A DNA stretch of 64,000 nucleotides from Cryobacterium sp. PH29-G1 (GTDB lineage: Bacteria > Actinomycetota > Actinomycetes > Actinomycetales > Microbacteriaceae), in contig NZ_JASISY010000006.1 in assembly GCF_030063365.1 (NCBI RefSeq), positions 154,335 through 218,334 on the forward strand, written 5' to 3'. A program made the translations under genes and the position numbers. Position 1 is the first letter of the stretch; every line of letters begins with the position of its first letter. The notes beneath the pieces were generated by a model that was not told the origin of the DNA, searched no databases, and worked only from the letters and a program-made list of their open reading frames with translations. Shown here piece after piece: positions 8,265 to 18,434 of the stretch.

Positions 8265-9296
8265 ATGAAGACCATTATCTATCGCGAAACCGGTGACCCG
8301 TCCGTACTCCAGCTTGTTGAGCGGCCGGTGACGGAGCCCGCGGCCGGCGAGGTGCGCGTACAGATCGTCGTGAGCGGAGTCAACCCGACCGATTGGAAGT
8401 CACGCCGCGGCTCCGAGCCGGGTGAGGCGCTTGCGTTCGCTGACGTGGTACCGAACCAGGATGGCGCGGGAATCGTGGACGCTGTCGGAGCCGGCGTCTC
8501 CAACGTTGCTGTCGGCGACCGCGTCTGGCTGGCCCTGGCCGCCTATCAACTGGCGCACGGCGGCACAGCGCAGGAGTACGCGGTGCTGCCGGCAGAGCGC
8601 GTTTTTCTGCTGCCGTCTCCGGCCGGCTTTGACCAGGGAGCCAGCCTCGGTGTGCCGGCCATCACGGCCTACCGCGCGTTGACGGTGGCCGAAGACGGGC
8701 CGAGCCGGCTGCATCCGGGGGCTTTGGACGGCAAGGTCGTGCTCGTGGCGGGGGGTGCCGGTGCCGTCGGTCACGCCGCGATTCAGCTCGCGAGGTGGGC
8801 CGGAGCCACCGTTGTCACGACGGTGAGTGGGCCGGCCAAAGCCGCTCTCGCGACAGCTGCGGGCGCACACCACGTGCTCACCTACACCGACTCCGATGTC
8901 GCCGCTACGATTCGGCAGATCGCGCCCGACGGCGTGGATCTGATCGTGGAGGTCGCTCCGGCTCAGAACTCCGCACTCGATCTCGCCGTCATTCGCAATC
9001 GCGGATCCATCGCCGTCTACGCCAACAACGGCGGAGACCAGATGACCCTGGACGTGCGCAGACACTTCAGCCTGAACGTGCGATATCAGTTTGTCTTGCT
9101 CTACACGGTTGGCGCCGAGGTCGTGCAGCACGCTGCCGCCGGAATTAACGAAGCGCTCGTCGATGGGGCGCTTGCCGTCGGAGCGGATGCGGGATTGCCG
9201 CTCCACCGCTTCGATTTGGCGCAGACAGCGGATGCCCACGCTCTCGTCGAAAGCGGCGTCACCGGCAAGGTACTCATCGACGTGTCGGCTGCCTGA
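8265..9296 (+). CDS. NADPH:quinone reductase-like MDR oxidoreductase
   Basis: 343 residues of the zinc-independent MDR family. GroES-like domain residues 1-130 with VSGVNPTDWKSRRG. The Rossmann loop GGAGAVGHAAIQLARWAGA is near residues 163-180. It resembles zeta-crystallin-type quinone reductases acting on electrophilic quinones or enones with NADPH. It stands alone, preceded by 89 bases of intergenic DNA and followed by a strong shared terminator. No clear ribosome site was seen before the ATG. Confidence 0.87.
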   Translation: MKTIIYRETGDPSVLQLVERPVTEPAAGEVRVQIVVSGVNPTDWKSRRGSEPGEALAFADVVPNQDGAGIVDAVGAGVSNVAVGDRVWLALAAYQLAHGGTAQEYAVLPAERVFLLPSPAGFDQGASLGVPAITAYRALTVAEDGPSRLHPGALDGKVVLVAGGAGAVGHAAIQLARWAGATVVTTVSGPAKAALATAAGAHHVLTYTDSDVAATIRQIAPDGVDLIVEVAPAQNSALDLAVIRNRGSIAVYANNGGDQMTLDVRRHFSLNVRYQFVLLYTVGAEVVQHAAAGINEALVDGALAVGADAGLPLHRFDLAQTADAHALVESGVTGKVLIDVSAA

Positions 9297-9304
9297 CCCA
9301 ACAC

Positions 9305-9342
9305 GAAAGCACCCCTCATCGTTTGCGACGAGGGGTGCTTTC
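9305..9342. terminator. Bidirectional hairpin terminator
   Basis: GAAAGCACCCCTC (9305-9317) pairs perfectly with GAGGGGTGCTTTC (9330-9342) around a 12-base loop. It sits between the convergent quinone reductase and DEAD-box helicase genes, with T-rich flanks on both sides (GTTTAGG on +, CTTTCG inside the arm on -). It should end both transcripts. Confidence 0.85.
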
Positions 9343-9353
9343 ATGTTTAGGCT

Positions 9354-11183
<1,830 letters not shown>

Positions 11184-11288
11184 AGTACAACGGTAGTCGA
11201 AGAGTTCGCCCCCGGCGTAAAGGCTCGTCCGACGACCTGCAAAGCGGATGCCCCGCCGCACCCGTTCCCGAAACGGTGGGTCGGAGTA

Positions 11289-12065
11289 TCAGGCCTTGAG
11301 AAAGGCAATAGCCGCCTCGCGGAACGGCCGCGACGTGGGGGCGTTGAAGTGATTGCGGCCGGGAATTTCGAAAAAGCTACCGTGCGGGGCCGCCTCGGCT
11401 AGCGCCCGCGAGGCATCGAGAATGCTGTCCTCGCTTCCCGTCGCGAACAGCAGGGGCTGCCGAGGCGCGTTGGCGGCGCCGGGCTGCGTTCCGCCGCGCA
11501 TGCCCTCCACGAGGGCTACGAGGGCCGCGAGGTCATTGCCCGGCAGAGCTTTCGCCATGGTGAGGTAGGCGCCGGTGAGGCGGTCGGTGACCTCGTGGCC
11601 GTGTTCGAGGTGGGCGCGGGCATCCGCTATCTGAAAGCGTTTAAGCGGATCGCCGTCGGGGATGCCGCCGAGCACCGCTTGGGTGATGCGGCCGCCGAGC
11701 TCGCGGGCGGCCTGCCAGCCCACCCGGGCACCGAGTGAATAGCCGACGTAGCGCACCTCGGTGAGCAGGTAGGCGTCGAGTACCGCCTCGACGTCGGCAA
11801 CGAGCAGCTCCATCGTGTACGCGTCGGGCGAGTGCGGCTTATCGCTCGCGCCGTGCCCGCGCTGGTCGATGCCGATCACATGAAAGCCAGCCCGAGTGAG
11901 ATCGCGGGTCCATCCGGTGGCGTGCCAGTTGGCGATTGCGCTCGAGGCAAAGCCATGCACCACGAACACGGTCGGGTCCTGCGGGTCGCCGAGCTCGTAG
12001 GTGGCCAGTTGCACACCGTCGACGGACGGAACAAAACGGTGTTCGGGAGCGGTGTGTTGCAACAT
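11289..12065 (-). CDS. Alpha/beta-fold hydrolase
   Basis: 258 residues. The oxyanion region VVHGFASSAIANW, the strand-turn DQRGHGASDKPHSP and the nucleophile elbow GYSLGARVG (Ser near residue 110) are clear. The likely acid is in ATGSEDSILDASR and the catalytic His in PGRNHFNAPTS. It belongs with serine hydrolases/esterases; the substrate is not evident. The gene lies upstream of, and in the same direction as, the helicase, about 105 bases away. It follows the lipoprotein gene by 43 bases in the same direction and could be cotranscribed with it. Confidence 0.88.
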   Translation of the reverse strand: MLQHTAPEHRFVPSVDGVQLATYELGDPQDPTVFVVHGFASSAIANWHATGWTRDLTRAGFHVIGIDQRGHGASDKPHSPDAYTMELLVADVEAVLDAYLLTEVRYVGYSLGARVGWQAARELGGRITQAVLGGIPDGDPLKRFQIADARAHLEHGHEVTDRLTGAYLTMAKALPGNDLAALVALVEGMRGGTQPGAANAPRQPLLFATGSEDSILDASRALAEAAPHGSFFEIPGRNHFNAPTSRPFREAAIAFLKA

Positions 12066-12108
12066 CCCCCTATTTCACCACGTATCTCACCACGGATGCC
12101 CGGCTCGA

Positions 12109-12726
12109 CTAGCCCACCGGGAGCAGGGCGGACTGCACGATGACGACGTCGGGGCCGTACTGCTGGTCGAAAAAATGCTGAATGGTGCCATCGTCGTAGG
12201 TCACCGACACCCAGAGGTAGCCATTCATGGGGACTGTCGCAAGAATTTGCGTAGCGGCGATTTCGTCGCTGATGCGTTGTAGCGTTGCCGTGTCGCTGGC
12301 ACCCGCGTTCTCCGCTTCACGGAGTGGGTCGGGGGAGCCGATCGGCGAATACAGCGCCAGCGGAATCGGAGGCTGGGTCTGCGCAAAAGCTTCGCCATTC
12401 CAGATGCCGAAGACCGCGTAGGTGCCCCAGGTGACCGTCGACGCGGTTTCGGAGTACCTCGCCAGCGACCAGTTCCAGCCGCTGATCGTCGGCCCGGAGC
12501 ACTGCGGCGGGTAGGACTCCATGATCGGGCCCAAGCAGAGCATGGGTTCGGCGTGGCCCTTCTGCAGAACTGTGCCCTGGCCGACGAGTTCGGTATCGGT
12601 GGGTGTGGGCTGGGGGAGAGCGACCGGCCCCGAGTCCGTTCCCCCAGATGCATCTCCCGCGCAGGCCGTGACGGCGAACAGACCCGTGGCCACCAGTGTG
12701 GCAATGATCAGGCGTCGACTTCTCAT
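12109..12726 (-). CDS. Predicted lipoprotein of unknown function
   Basis: 205 residues. A lipoprotein signal peptide is visible: basic start MRSRR, hydrophobic core LIIATLVATGLFAV and a lipobox ending in Cys22 (VTACAG). A Pro/Thr-rich linker (ALPQPTPTDTE) follows. The mature part has two further cysteines (LCLGPIMES, PPQCSGP) that could form a disulfide, and ends VVIVQSALLPVG. I do not recognise the domain. It should be anchored on the outer face of the membrane. Confidence 0.78.
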   Translation of the reverse strand: MRSRRLIIATLVATGLFAVTACAGDASGGTDSGPVALPQPTPTDTELVGQGTVLQKGHAEPMLCLGPIMESYPPQCSGPTISGWNWSLARYSETASTVTWGTYAVFGIWNGEAFAQTQPPIPLALYSPIGSPDPLREAENAGASDTATLQRISDEIAATQILATVPMNGYLWVSVTYDDGTIQHFFDQQYGPDVVIVQSALLPVG

Positions 12727-12868
12727 GATTTAAGTCTGGCATCGACGCGGCACCGCCGCCACAGTGCCGGCCGCCCCATCGCCCGTTAGTCGCGCAATCG
12801 TGACGAAACGAGGGGTGCCGGAGTACGCCGGTACGCTGGGCACACAACGAAGCGAGTGGGAGCAGCCA

Positions 12869-13270
12869 GTGAACGAGAACACATCCGGGCCCAGCCCAGA
12901 GGTCATGGAGGGCGTTTTCGACCTCGCCCGCGACGGTCGTACCGGCCCGCTGGGCGAAATGATCGACGCCGGTTTTGGCCTGGACCTGGTCAATGCGCGG
13001 GGAGACACACTGCTGATCGTCGCGGCCTACCAACAGCACCCCGAGACCGTCGCTGAACTGCTGCGCCGCGGGGCAGACGCATCGACGGTCAACGCGATGG
13101 GCCAGACCGCGATTTCGTGTGCGGTCTTTCGCAACAATGAGGGGATTCTACGGTTGCTCCTCGAAGCGGATGCCGACCCCCGCCTCGGTACGCACAGTGG
13201 CGTGGCTATCGCTGATCAGTTCGGACTGCCGCTCATGCGCGAGATCATCGAGTCGTACCCGCGCGCCTGA
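12869..13270 (+). CDS. Ankyrin repeat protein
   Basis: 133 residues. Three ankyrin units can be read: NARGDTLLIVAAYQQHPETV, LLRRGADASTVNAMGQTAI with SCAVFRNNEGILRLLLEADA, and a final THSGVAIADQFGL unit. Small bacterial ankyrin proteins of this type mediate protein contacts; a partner is not evident. The start is the GTG at 12869, with GGGAG 6 bases upstream; an in-frame ATG at 12764 would add residues with no ankyrin character. Confidence 0.85.
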   Translation: MNENTSGPSPEVMEGVFDLARDGRTGPLGEMIDAGFGLDLVNARGDTLLIVAAYQQHPETVAELLRRGADASTVNAMGQTAISCAVFRNNEGILRLLLEADADPRLGTHSGVAIADQFGLPLMREIIESYPRA

Positions 13271-13301
13271 GCGACAACTCACCCAGAACGCGCAAAAAAA
13301 G

Positions 13302-13333
13302 GAAGGGCGCCTCCCCGGAGAAAGACGCCCTTC
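13302..13333. terminator. Rho-independent terminator between convergent genes
   Basis: GAAGGGCG (13302-13309) pairs with CGCCCTTC (13326-13333). Read on the minus strand the stem is followed by a run of seven T (complement of 13294-13300), so it is a typical terminator for the secreted-protein gene on the minus strand and may also stop the ankyrin gene. Confidence 0.75.
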
Positions 13334-13350
13334 TGGTAGGTCAGCGAGGG

Positions 13351-13944
13351 TTAGCGACCGAGGCCGAGTCCGAGGCCGCCGAGAACGTCATTGATGATCG
13401 AGTCGACGGAAGCATCGATGTTTTCAACATCGACGCCGCCGACATCGGTACTTCCGACATCAGTGCCGCGAACATCCGTGCCGTTTCCAGCATCGACCGG
13501 GGCGGTGACCGGGGCCTCGACCGGGGCGGTGACGGGAGCTTCAATCGGTGCGACGACGTCGTTGCCGTTTCCGACGGACGTGCCGTTGGCGACGTCGTTG
13601 CCGACCTCGTTGCCGGAGGCGACGTCACCGATGTCGCTGTTCAGCGAATCGTTCACGAGCGGTCCATTCACGAGCCCGCCGTTAGCCACGCCGCCGTTAG
13701 CCACCCCGCCGAGTGCGGTGCCGTTGCCGGAGAGATTGAACAGGTCGCCGATGATGTCGAGGCGGTTCTGCTCGGACGAGCTGTCGGTGCTGGTGCTGGT
13801 GTTGCTGGTGGCGTTGGTGAGGTCGCCGTCGAAAGCCTGGGCGGGAGCGACGAAACCACCGATGATCAGAGCGGATGCTGCCGCGCCGGTGATACCGAGT
13901 GCGGTGATCTTGCGAATGTTCGTGTGCTTCGTGATCGTGTTCAT
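13351..13944 (-). CDS. Secreted low-complexity protein of unknown function
   Basis: 197 residues. An Ala-rich signal peptide ends near APAQAFDG (cleavage likely after AQA). The mature part is low complexity: an acidic/Ser stretch (NTSTSTDSSSEQN), then VANGG repeats, VGN/VAN/VGNGND units, a repeated APVEAPVTAPV block and GTDVRGTDVGSTDVGGVDV. It ends in IINDVLGGLGLGLGR. A strong ribosome site AGGAG lies 6 bases before the ATG at 13944. No domain recognised; a surface or cell-wall-associated role is possible. A good terminator follows. Confidence 0.8.
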   Translation of the reverse strand: MNTITKHTNIRKITALGITGAAASALIIGGFVAPAQAFDGDLTNATSNTSTSTDSSSEQNRLDIIGDLFNLSGNGTALGGVANGGVANGGLVNGPLVNDSLNSDIGDVASGNEVGNDVANGTSVGNGNDVVAPIEAPVTAPVEAPVTAPVDAGNGTDVRGTDVGSTDVGGVDVENIDASVDSIINDVLGGLGLGLGR

Positions 13945-14200
13945 GAAAGCTCCTATTCGTTGTTCAGTTCCGGTCCAATGTGTTCTCGGACCGCACTCAT
14001 GGTCCGGAGCCCCGGCCCAGGTGGTTTGGTCGGACTGCCACAAAAGGGTTTCAATGGCCGATATCGGGGAGGATGAGTGTGGCATTGACGCTGGCAGATC
14101 GCCGCCACGGGCGGCATCCGCTCGCCACTGGCACACAAGCTGAGAAGCGGCTGGCAACCGGCCTGGGGGAGCCACGGCGCAGGCAGCACCCGACGTCGAC

Positions 14201-15076
14201 CTAGACGAGAAGGGCGACCACCTGGTCGCGCAGCACGTTGCTCTGAGTGGTGAAATCGCGCTGGCGTCGCACGTACTCCGCCTTGCCAGCGGCCGTCTCA
14301 ACCGCGACCGGTGTGTAGCCCCAGTCGCTCAGATCGTAGGGGGAGGCCTCCATGTCGAGCTGGCGAATGTCTCGAGCGAGCTCGAAGGCATCGAGCAGGA
14401 GCTCCCCGGGAATCAGGGGACCGAGCTTGATCACCCATTTGTAGATGTCCATGCCCGCGTGCAGGCAGCCGGGCTGTTCCATCGCCGGCTGGTTTTCGCG
14501 TGACGGTTGTAATGCGTTGAGCCCGATTGCGGGCGGGGTGAAGAAACGAAACGCGTCGAAGTGGCTGCACGCGATGCGGTTTCCGTCGACGACGGCATCG
14601 GTATCGCCCTGACCCAGCCGCAACGGTGCGACATGGCGGTGCTCGCCCTGGCGGTAGACCATCGCCCATTCGTGGAGTCCGAAACAGCCGAAGTGGGCCG
14701 GGCGTTGCCTGGTCGAAGACAGCAGCGAAGCAACGAAGCGGATGACGCGGTCATTCTTCGCGGAGAAGGCCGCGGCATCCACCTGGCTGGCGTCGCCGGT
14801 GGTGCGATACCACTTCCAACTCGCACGCGGCTCATTGGCGGCGCCCCGTAACAGCACACCGGCGCCGGGATGCCAGCGGCGCAGCAAGCCGGGCCGAAAC
14901 GGGTAGTAGGTAAACAGAAAATCGTCGACCGGATGGCTCTGGCCGGTGGCGGCGCGTTCGCGGCGGCCGCGGGTGAAATTGTCAGCGCGGTATTCATGAG
15001 CCTGCTCGAGTGCCCGCCACTCGGTCGCGGCGAGCGTTCGGGTCTGGTCCGTCCCAGGCTGCTCAGAAAGTTGCAC
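14201..15076 (-). CDS. Conserved actinobacterial protein annotated in the family as 3-methyladenine DNA glycosylase
   Basis: 291 residues. The sequence has the strongly conserved blocks of an actinobacterial family commonly named 3-methyladenine DNA glycosylase: PVDDFLFTYYPFRPGLLRRW, FGCFGLHEWAMVYR, HVAPLRLGQGDTDAVVD, CSHFDAFRFFTPPA and GCLHAGMDIYKWVIKL. The name comes from family annotation; I see no helix-hairpin-helix motif and would treat the activity as unproven. Start GTG at 15076. The gene is downstream of the TetR gene (23-base gap), so it might be co-transcribed with it. Confidence 0.75.
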   Translation of the reverse strand: MQLSEQPGTDQTRTLAATEWRALEQAHEYRADNFTRGRRERAATGQSHPVDDFLFTYYPFRPGLLRRWHPGAGVLLRGAANEPRASWKWYRTTGDASQVDAAAFSAKNDRVIRFVASLLSSTRQRPAHFGCFGLHEWAMVYRQGEHRHVAPLRLGQGDTDAVVDGNRIACSHFDAFRFFTPPAIGLNALQPSRENQPAMEQPGCLHAGMDIYKWVIKLGPLIPGELLLDAFELARDIRQLDMEASPYDLSDWGYTPVAVETAAGKAEYVRRQRDFTTQSNVLRDQVVALLV

Positions 15077-15099
15077 CCGTCGACACTACGCCGTGAACC

Positions 15100-15771
15100 C
15101 TAGGATCGAGCGCGGCCCAGCCCCACGGCGGGCAGCACGACGCCGTCGATCAGGCCGATGAAGAAGTCCCGATTGACCGGCTCCTGCAACACCAGCACGC
15201 GGAAGATAGCCATGGACTGGCTCACCACCGCGAGATTCTCGATATCGCAGTCCGCTGAAATCTCGCCACGGTCAATGGCTCGCTGCAGCAAAATACGATT
15301 GGCGGATGCCCGCGGCTCCACGATCGCGACCCGGGCAGCCTCGGCCAATTCCGGACTGCGGGAGATCATCGACGTGAGCCCGGCCATGATGCGCATCTTA
15401 CGAGTGCTGTCTTCGATCGTGTGCGGTTTGATCATCGCCACGAGATCGCCGCGTAACGTGCCGGTGTCTGGCAGGCCGTCACGGTCAACGTCGCCGTGTT
15501 TCATGCACGCGATGGCATCAATGACGAGTTCGCCCTTCGACGGCCAACGACGGTACAGGGTGGCCTTTCCCGCCTTCGCGCGGGTGGCCACCATTTCCAT
15601 GGTCATTCCTTCGTAGCCGGTCTCGGCGAGTACATCCAAGGCCGCGGCGAGAATATCGGGGTCACGGGTGTGGTCGCGTTTGCGACCCAGTTTTGGGCTC
15701 GCTTCGGCGTTGGTGTCGAGCTGCGTGGTGTCGAGCTGTTCGGTGTCGAGCTGGCCGGCGTCGAGCGTCAT
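15100..15771 (-). CDS. TetR/AcrR family transcriptional regulator
   Basis: 223 residues. The HTH is at about residues 33-80: ILAAALDVLAETGYEGMTME, then VATRAKAGKATLYRRWPSKGEL, a typical TetR recognition helix and tail. The C-terminal ligand domain is of the TetR_C type found near drug pumps. The N-terminus has a repeated Gln-Leu-Asp-Thr unit (QLDTEQLDTTQLDT) coded by a 15-bp tandem repeat. GAAGGAG precedes the ATG by 7 bases. It is divergent from an MFS drug-efflux gene with palindromes in the 93-base gap, so it is very likely that gene's repressor. Confidence 0.9.
   Translation of the reverse strand: MTLDAGQLDTEQLDTTQLDTNAEASPKLGRKRDHTRDPDILAAALDVLAETGYEGMTMEMVATRAKAGKATLYRRWPSKGELVIDAIACMKHGDVDRDGLPDTGTLRGDLVAMIKPHTIEDSTRKMRIMAGLTSMISRSPELAEAARVAIVEPRASANRILLQRAIDRGEISADCDIENLAVVSQSMAIFRVLVLQEPVNRDFFIGLIDGVVLPAVGLGRARS
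15713..15757. repeat. Three 15-bp tandem copies in the tetR N-terminus
   Basis: The unit GTGTCGAGCTGNNCG/GTG (+ strand) occurs at 15713-15727, 15728-15742 and 15743-15757, with a decayed fourth copy to the start codon. It codes in frame for repeated QLDT-type residues at the extreme N-terminus of the regulator. Confidence 0.85.
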
Positions 15772-15802
15772 TGCTGGGCTCCTTCGTTTCGTCTCTGTAA
15801 AA

Positions 15803-15846
15803 TATATCGCATATAGGGAACTGGGTAGATCCGGAACTGTTCAGTT
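15803..15846. promoter_or_regulatory. Two palindromes in the tetR/MFS intergenic region (candidate operators)
   Basis: TATATCGCATATA (15803-15815) is a palindrome with a 3-base centre, and AACTGTTCAGTT (15835-15846) a palindrome with a 2-base centre. The second lies just upstream of TATAGA (15850-15855), a plausible -10 box for the MFS gene. Position and symmetry fit TetR-type operators controlling both directions. Confidence 0.5.
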
Positions 15847-15864
15847 TCGTATAGAGTGGCCGTC

Positions 15865-17340
15865 ATGTCACAGTCTTCCTCACTCGCGACGCCTGACGTC
15901 GTCGCCGCACCGCCCACCAACCGTCGCTGGTGGACCCTCATCGTCGTGGGCCTGGCCCAGCTCATGGTCGTGCTCGATTCGACCGTCGTTAATATTGCCC
16001 TGCCCTCGGCTCAGGCCGATCTCGGCTTCTCGAACGGCGACCGTCAATGGATTGTGACCGCCTACTCGCTTGCGTTCGGCAGCCTGTTGTTGCTCGGTGG
16101 TCGGCTCTCCGACCTGATCGGCCGCAAGCGCACCTTCATCATCGGTTTGATTGGGTTCGCCGCCGCATCAGCGCTCGGGGGAGCGGCCGACAGCTTCGGC
16201 ATGCTCGTCGGTGCCCGAGCCCTGCAGGGTGCCTTCGGGGCGCTCCTCGCTCCGACCGCCCTCGCGGTGCTCACGACGACCTTCACGATTCCCAAGGAAC
16301 GCGCCCGTGCCTTCGGCGTGTTCGGGGCCATCGCCGGTGCCGGTGGTGCTTTCGGTCTGCTGCTCGGCGGCTACCTCACCGAGTATTTCGACTGGCGCTG
16401 GAACCTCTACATCAACGTGGTTATCGCCGTTGTCGCGATCGTCGGTGCGACCATCTTCGTCACCCACGTCACACGCACCGGCCCGCGTCCCAAGCTCGAC
16501 ATTCCGGGCACACTGCTGGTCTCCGGCGCCTTGTTTGGTCTGGTCTACGGGTTCTCCAATGCCGAGACCGACGGCTGGGACTCCATTTTGACGTGGGGAA
16601 CACTGTCGGTCGCCGGGATTCTGCTGGTCGCGTTCGTGCTCTGGCAGCGCAAGGCGGCGCATCCGCTTCTGCCGCTGGCCATCGTGCTCGATCGCAACCG
16701 CGCCGCGGCCTACATTTCGATTCTCGTTGCCGGCGCGGGAATGTTCGGTATTTTCCTGTTTGTGACTTATTACCTGCAGGTCTCACTGCATTATTCGCCC
16801 ATGCAAACCGGTTTGTCGTTCCTGCCGATGATCGCCATGCTCGTGCTGGCAGCGCAGCTGTCCACGAACATTTTCGTGCCGCGGTTCGGGCCAAAAATTC
16901 TGGTGCCGATCGGCATGAGCCTCGGCGCGATCGGTATGGTCTACCTCACGCACCTCGATCTGAACAGCGTCTACGTGGTCGATGTGCTGCCGCCGCTGAT
17001 GCTTCTCGGGCTGGCGATGGGAACGATTATGCCGGCATCCATGCAAACCGCCACCCTCGGCGTCGACGGCCAGTTCGCCGGCGTGGCCTCGGCCATGGTC
17101 AATACCAGCCAGCAGGTGGGCGGGTCCATCGGCACCGCGCTGCTGAACACCCTCGCGGCGACCGCTGCCACCAACTATGTCGCCGACCATCTGCCGGCAA
17201 CGGCCGCGGTCGCCGCCCAGGCTGCCGTGCAGAGCTATGCAACCGCCTACTGGTGGGGAGCCGGGTTCTTCTTCTTCGGCGCCGTTGTGGCCGCGTTCCT
17301 GTTTCGCCGGATCGGGCACGGAATCTCGCTGGCACACTGA
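15865..17340 (+). CDS. MFS transporter, DHA2 family (EmrB/QacA-like, 14 helices)
   Basis: 491 residues. The sequence shows the DHA2 hallmarks: motif D1-like QLMVVLDSTVVNIALPSAQ in helix 1, RQWIVTAYSLAFGSLLLLGG, motif A GRLSDLIGRKR and about 14 hydrophobic helices. Such proteins export drugs or toxic metabolites with the proton gradient. The TetR gene is divergent and probably controls it. I take ATG 15865 as start; an in-frame GTG at 15856 would add three residues. Confidence 0.92.
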   Translation: MSQSSSLATPDVVAAPPTNRRWWTLIVVGLAQLMVVLDSTVVNIALPSAQADLGFSNGDRQWIVTAYSLAFGSLLLLGGRLSDLIGRKRTFIIGLIGFAAASALGGAADSFGMLVGARALQGAFGALLAPTALAVLTTTFTIPKERARAFGVFGAIAGAGGAFGLLLGGYLTEYFDWRWNLYINVVIAVVAIVGATIFVTHVTRTGPRPKLDIPGTLLVSGALFGLVYGFSNAETDGWDSILTWGTLSVAGILLVAFVLWQRKAAHPLLPLAIVLDRNRAAAYISILVAGAGMFGIFLFVTYYLQVSLHYSPMQTGLSFLPMIAMLVLAAQLSTNIFVPRFGPKILVPIGMSLGAIGMVYLTHLDLNSVYVVDVLPPLMLLGLAMGTIMPASMQTATLGVDGQFAGVASAMVNTSQQVGGSIGTALLNTLAATAATNYVADHLPATAAVAAQAAVQSYATAYWWGAGFFFFGAVVAAFLFRRIGHGISLAH

Positions 17341-17407
17341 CCACTCGCGCACCAACCACTCGCACACCAGTCACCGGTATCAGCGGATGCCGTCCTCCAA
17401 TAGGCGG

Positions 17408-17596
17408 CTACGCGGCCAGGGAGCCGGCCGTCCAGCGGATCGCTCGCCCGCCGGCGCGGGTGCCATGGGTGTCGTCGTCGTGGCCGTGCAGGCGGCGGCA
17501 CTGCACGAGGTCCTCCGATGGCGTGATGTGCGGGTCGCGGCAGGAGCTGTCGTACCCGGTGTAGTCAATTTCGAGCAGGAGTTCGTCGTCGGTCAT
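17408..17596 (-). CDS. Small Cys/His protein, unknown function
   Basis: 62 residues, not long but it looks like a real gene. It begins MTDDELLLEIDYTGYDSSC and has C19, C33, H37, H39 and H44 followed by an IRW tail. The pattern C...C-x(5)-H-x(4)-H...W recalls small actinobacterial zinc-binding-like proteins. The start ATG has GGAACC upstream. It lies between the MFS gene and the methyltransferase gene, on the opposite strand. Coding status is likely but unproven. Confidence 0.5.
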   Translation of the reverse strand: MTDDELLLEIDYTGYDSSCRDPHITPSEDLVQCRRLHGHDDDTHGTRAGGRAIRWTAGSLAA

Positions 17597-17855
17597 AGTT
17601 GTGGTTCCACTTCAGTCGGACGCCTCACTGGGGAGGCGCCTGGCGAACGCACGTGCCGAAACACATGCTTGCCGCGAACCGATCGTTCACGTCTGGACGT
17701 GACCTCATCTGGTTCGAAGCCCGATGTCACTCTCCGGCGGCATCGGCGGAGCTGGTCTGTGCGTACGAGCGTAGGTCGAGGTCTGGCAAAGTGCCTACAC
17801 AATAGGCGAAGATGTTTCATTTCGTTACACGGTGGTGATCTGTCGTTAACGTGCC

Positions 17856-17890
17856 TTGGAGGGTCGTCTGCCCGGGCGTACGCTCGGACT
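17856..17890 (+). promoter_or_regulatory. Promoter for leaderless methyltransferase mRNA
   Basis: TTGGAG (17856-17861) and TACGCT (17879-17884) are spaced by 17 bases. Six bases separate the -10 box from the ATG at 17891, so transcription would start at or beside the start codon. No ribosome site is visible. Confidence 0.6.
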
Positions 17891-18373
17891 ATGAAACGCA
17901 CACTCGCCCTCAGCCTGGTCGCCGTGCAGTTTTCACTCCTCGCGGCGTTGGTATTTTTGCCGCACGGTTCGCTCTGGTCAACCACCGAAGGCGTCATCGT
18001 GGCCGCGATCGTCGTGGGACTTTTCGGTGCCGGGCTCGCCGGGCTCGGCGTGCTCGGTTTAGGCGCCGCATTGACGGCGAGCCCGATACCGCGCGCGAAT
18101 GCACCGCTGGTCACCGGGGGTGTGTATGGCCTGATGCGCAGCCCGATTTATTCGGGACTCATGATCGGTGGCGTGGCACTCGTGCTCGTGGGAGCATCCG
18201 TTTGGCACATTCTGTCGTGGGTGGCGCTGGTCGGTTTGCTCTCGGCCAAGACGCGTTGGGAAGAGCGGATGCTCGTTGCCGAGCACCCCGACTACCGTTC
18301 CTACGGCCAGCGGGTGGGGCGTTTCGTGCCCGGAGTCGGCCGGTTCGCTCGATCGGCCGAGGCACACCGCTGA
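17891..18373 (+). CDS. Isoprenylcysteine carboxyl methyltransferase-like (ICMT/PEMT) membrane protein
   Basis: 160 residues with about four hydrophobic helices. The C-terminal half has the ICMT/phospholipid methyltransferase pattern: GVYGLMRSPIYSGLMIGG (the RHPxYxG-like cofactor motif, here RSPIYSG) and RWEERMLVAEHPDYRSYGQR. These use S-adenosylmethionine to methylate lipids or small molecules at the membrane. The ATG at 17891 directly follows a good promoter, suggesting a leaderless transcript. Substrate unknown. Confidence 0.83.
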   Translation: MKRTLALSLVAVQFSLLAALVFLPHGSLWSTTEGVIVAAIVVGLFGAGLAGLGVLGLGAALTASPIPRANAPLVTGGVYGLMRSPIYSGLMIGGVALVLVGASVWHILSWVALVGLLSAKTRWEERMLVAEHPDYRSYGQRVGRFVPGVGRFARSAEAHR

Positions 18374-18434
18374 CCGCTGCGCGGAGTTTTCGCCCGTCGG
18401 GTAACGATTTAGCCGCGCGCGTGTTGCCTTCAGT

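Noticed and set aside
12764..12868. N-terminal extension of the ankyrin protein from an upstream ATG
   Set aside because: The GTG at 12869 has a good ribosome site and begins just before the ankyrin part; the extension covers the promoter-like region.
13945..14301. 119-residue extension of the low-complexity secreted protein
   Set aside because: The ATG at 13944 has AGGAG and starts a signal peptide; an internal signal peptide would make no sense.
16047..17564. 505-codon open frame in another phase of the MFS gene
   Set aside because: Arg-rich shadow of the transporter with no membrane helices.
17700..17760. GGTTCGAAGCCC, looking like the T-arm of a tRNA
   Set aside because: The T stem has a mismatch, and no acceptor, D or anticodon arms can be built around it.
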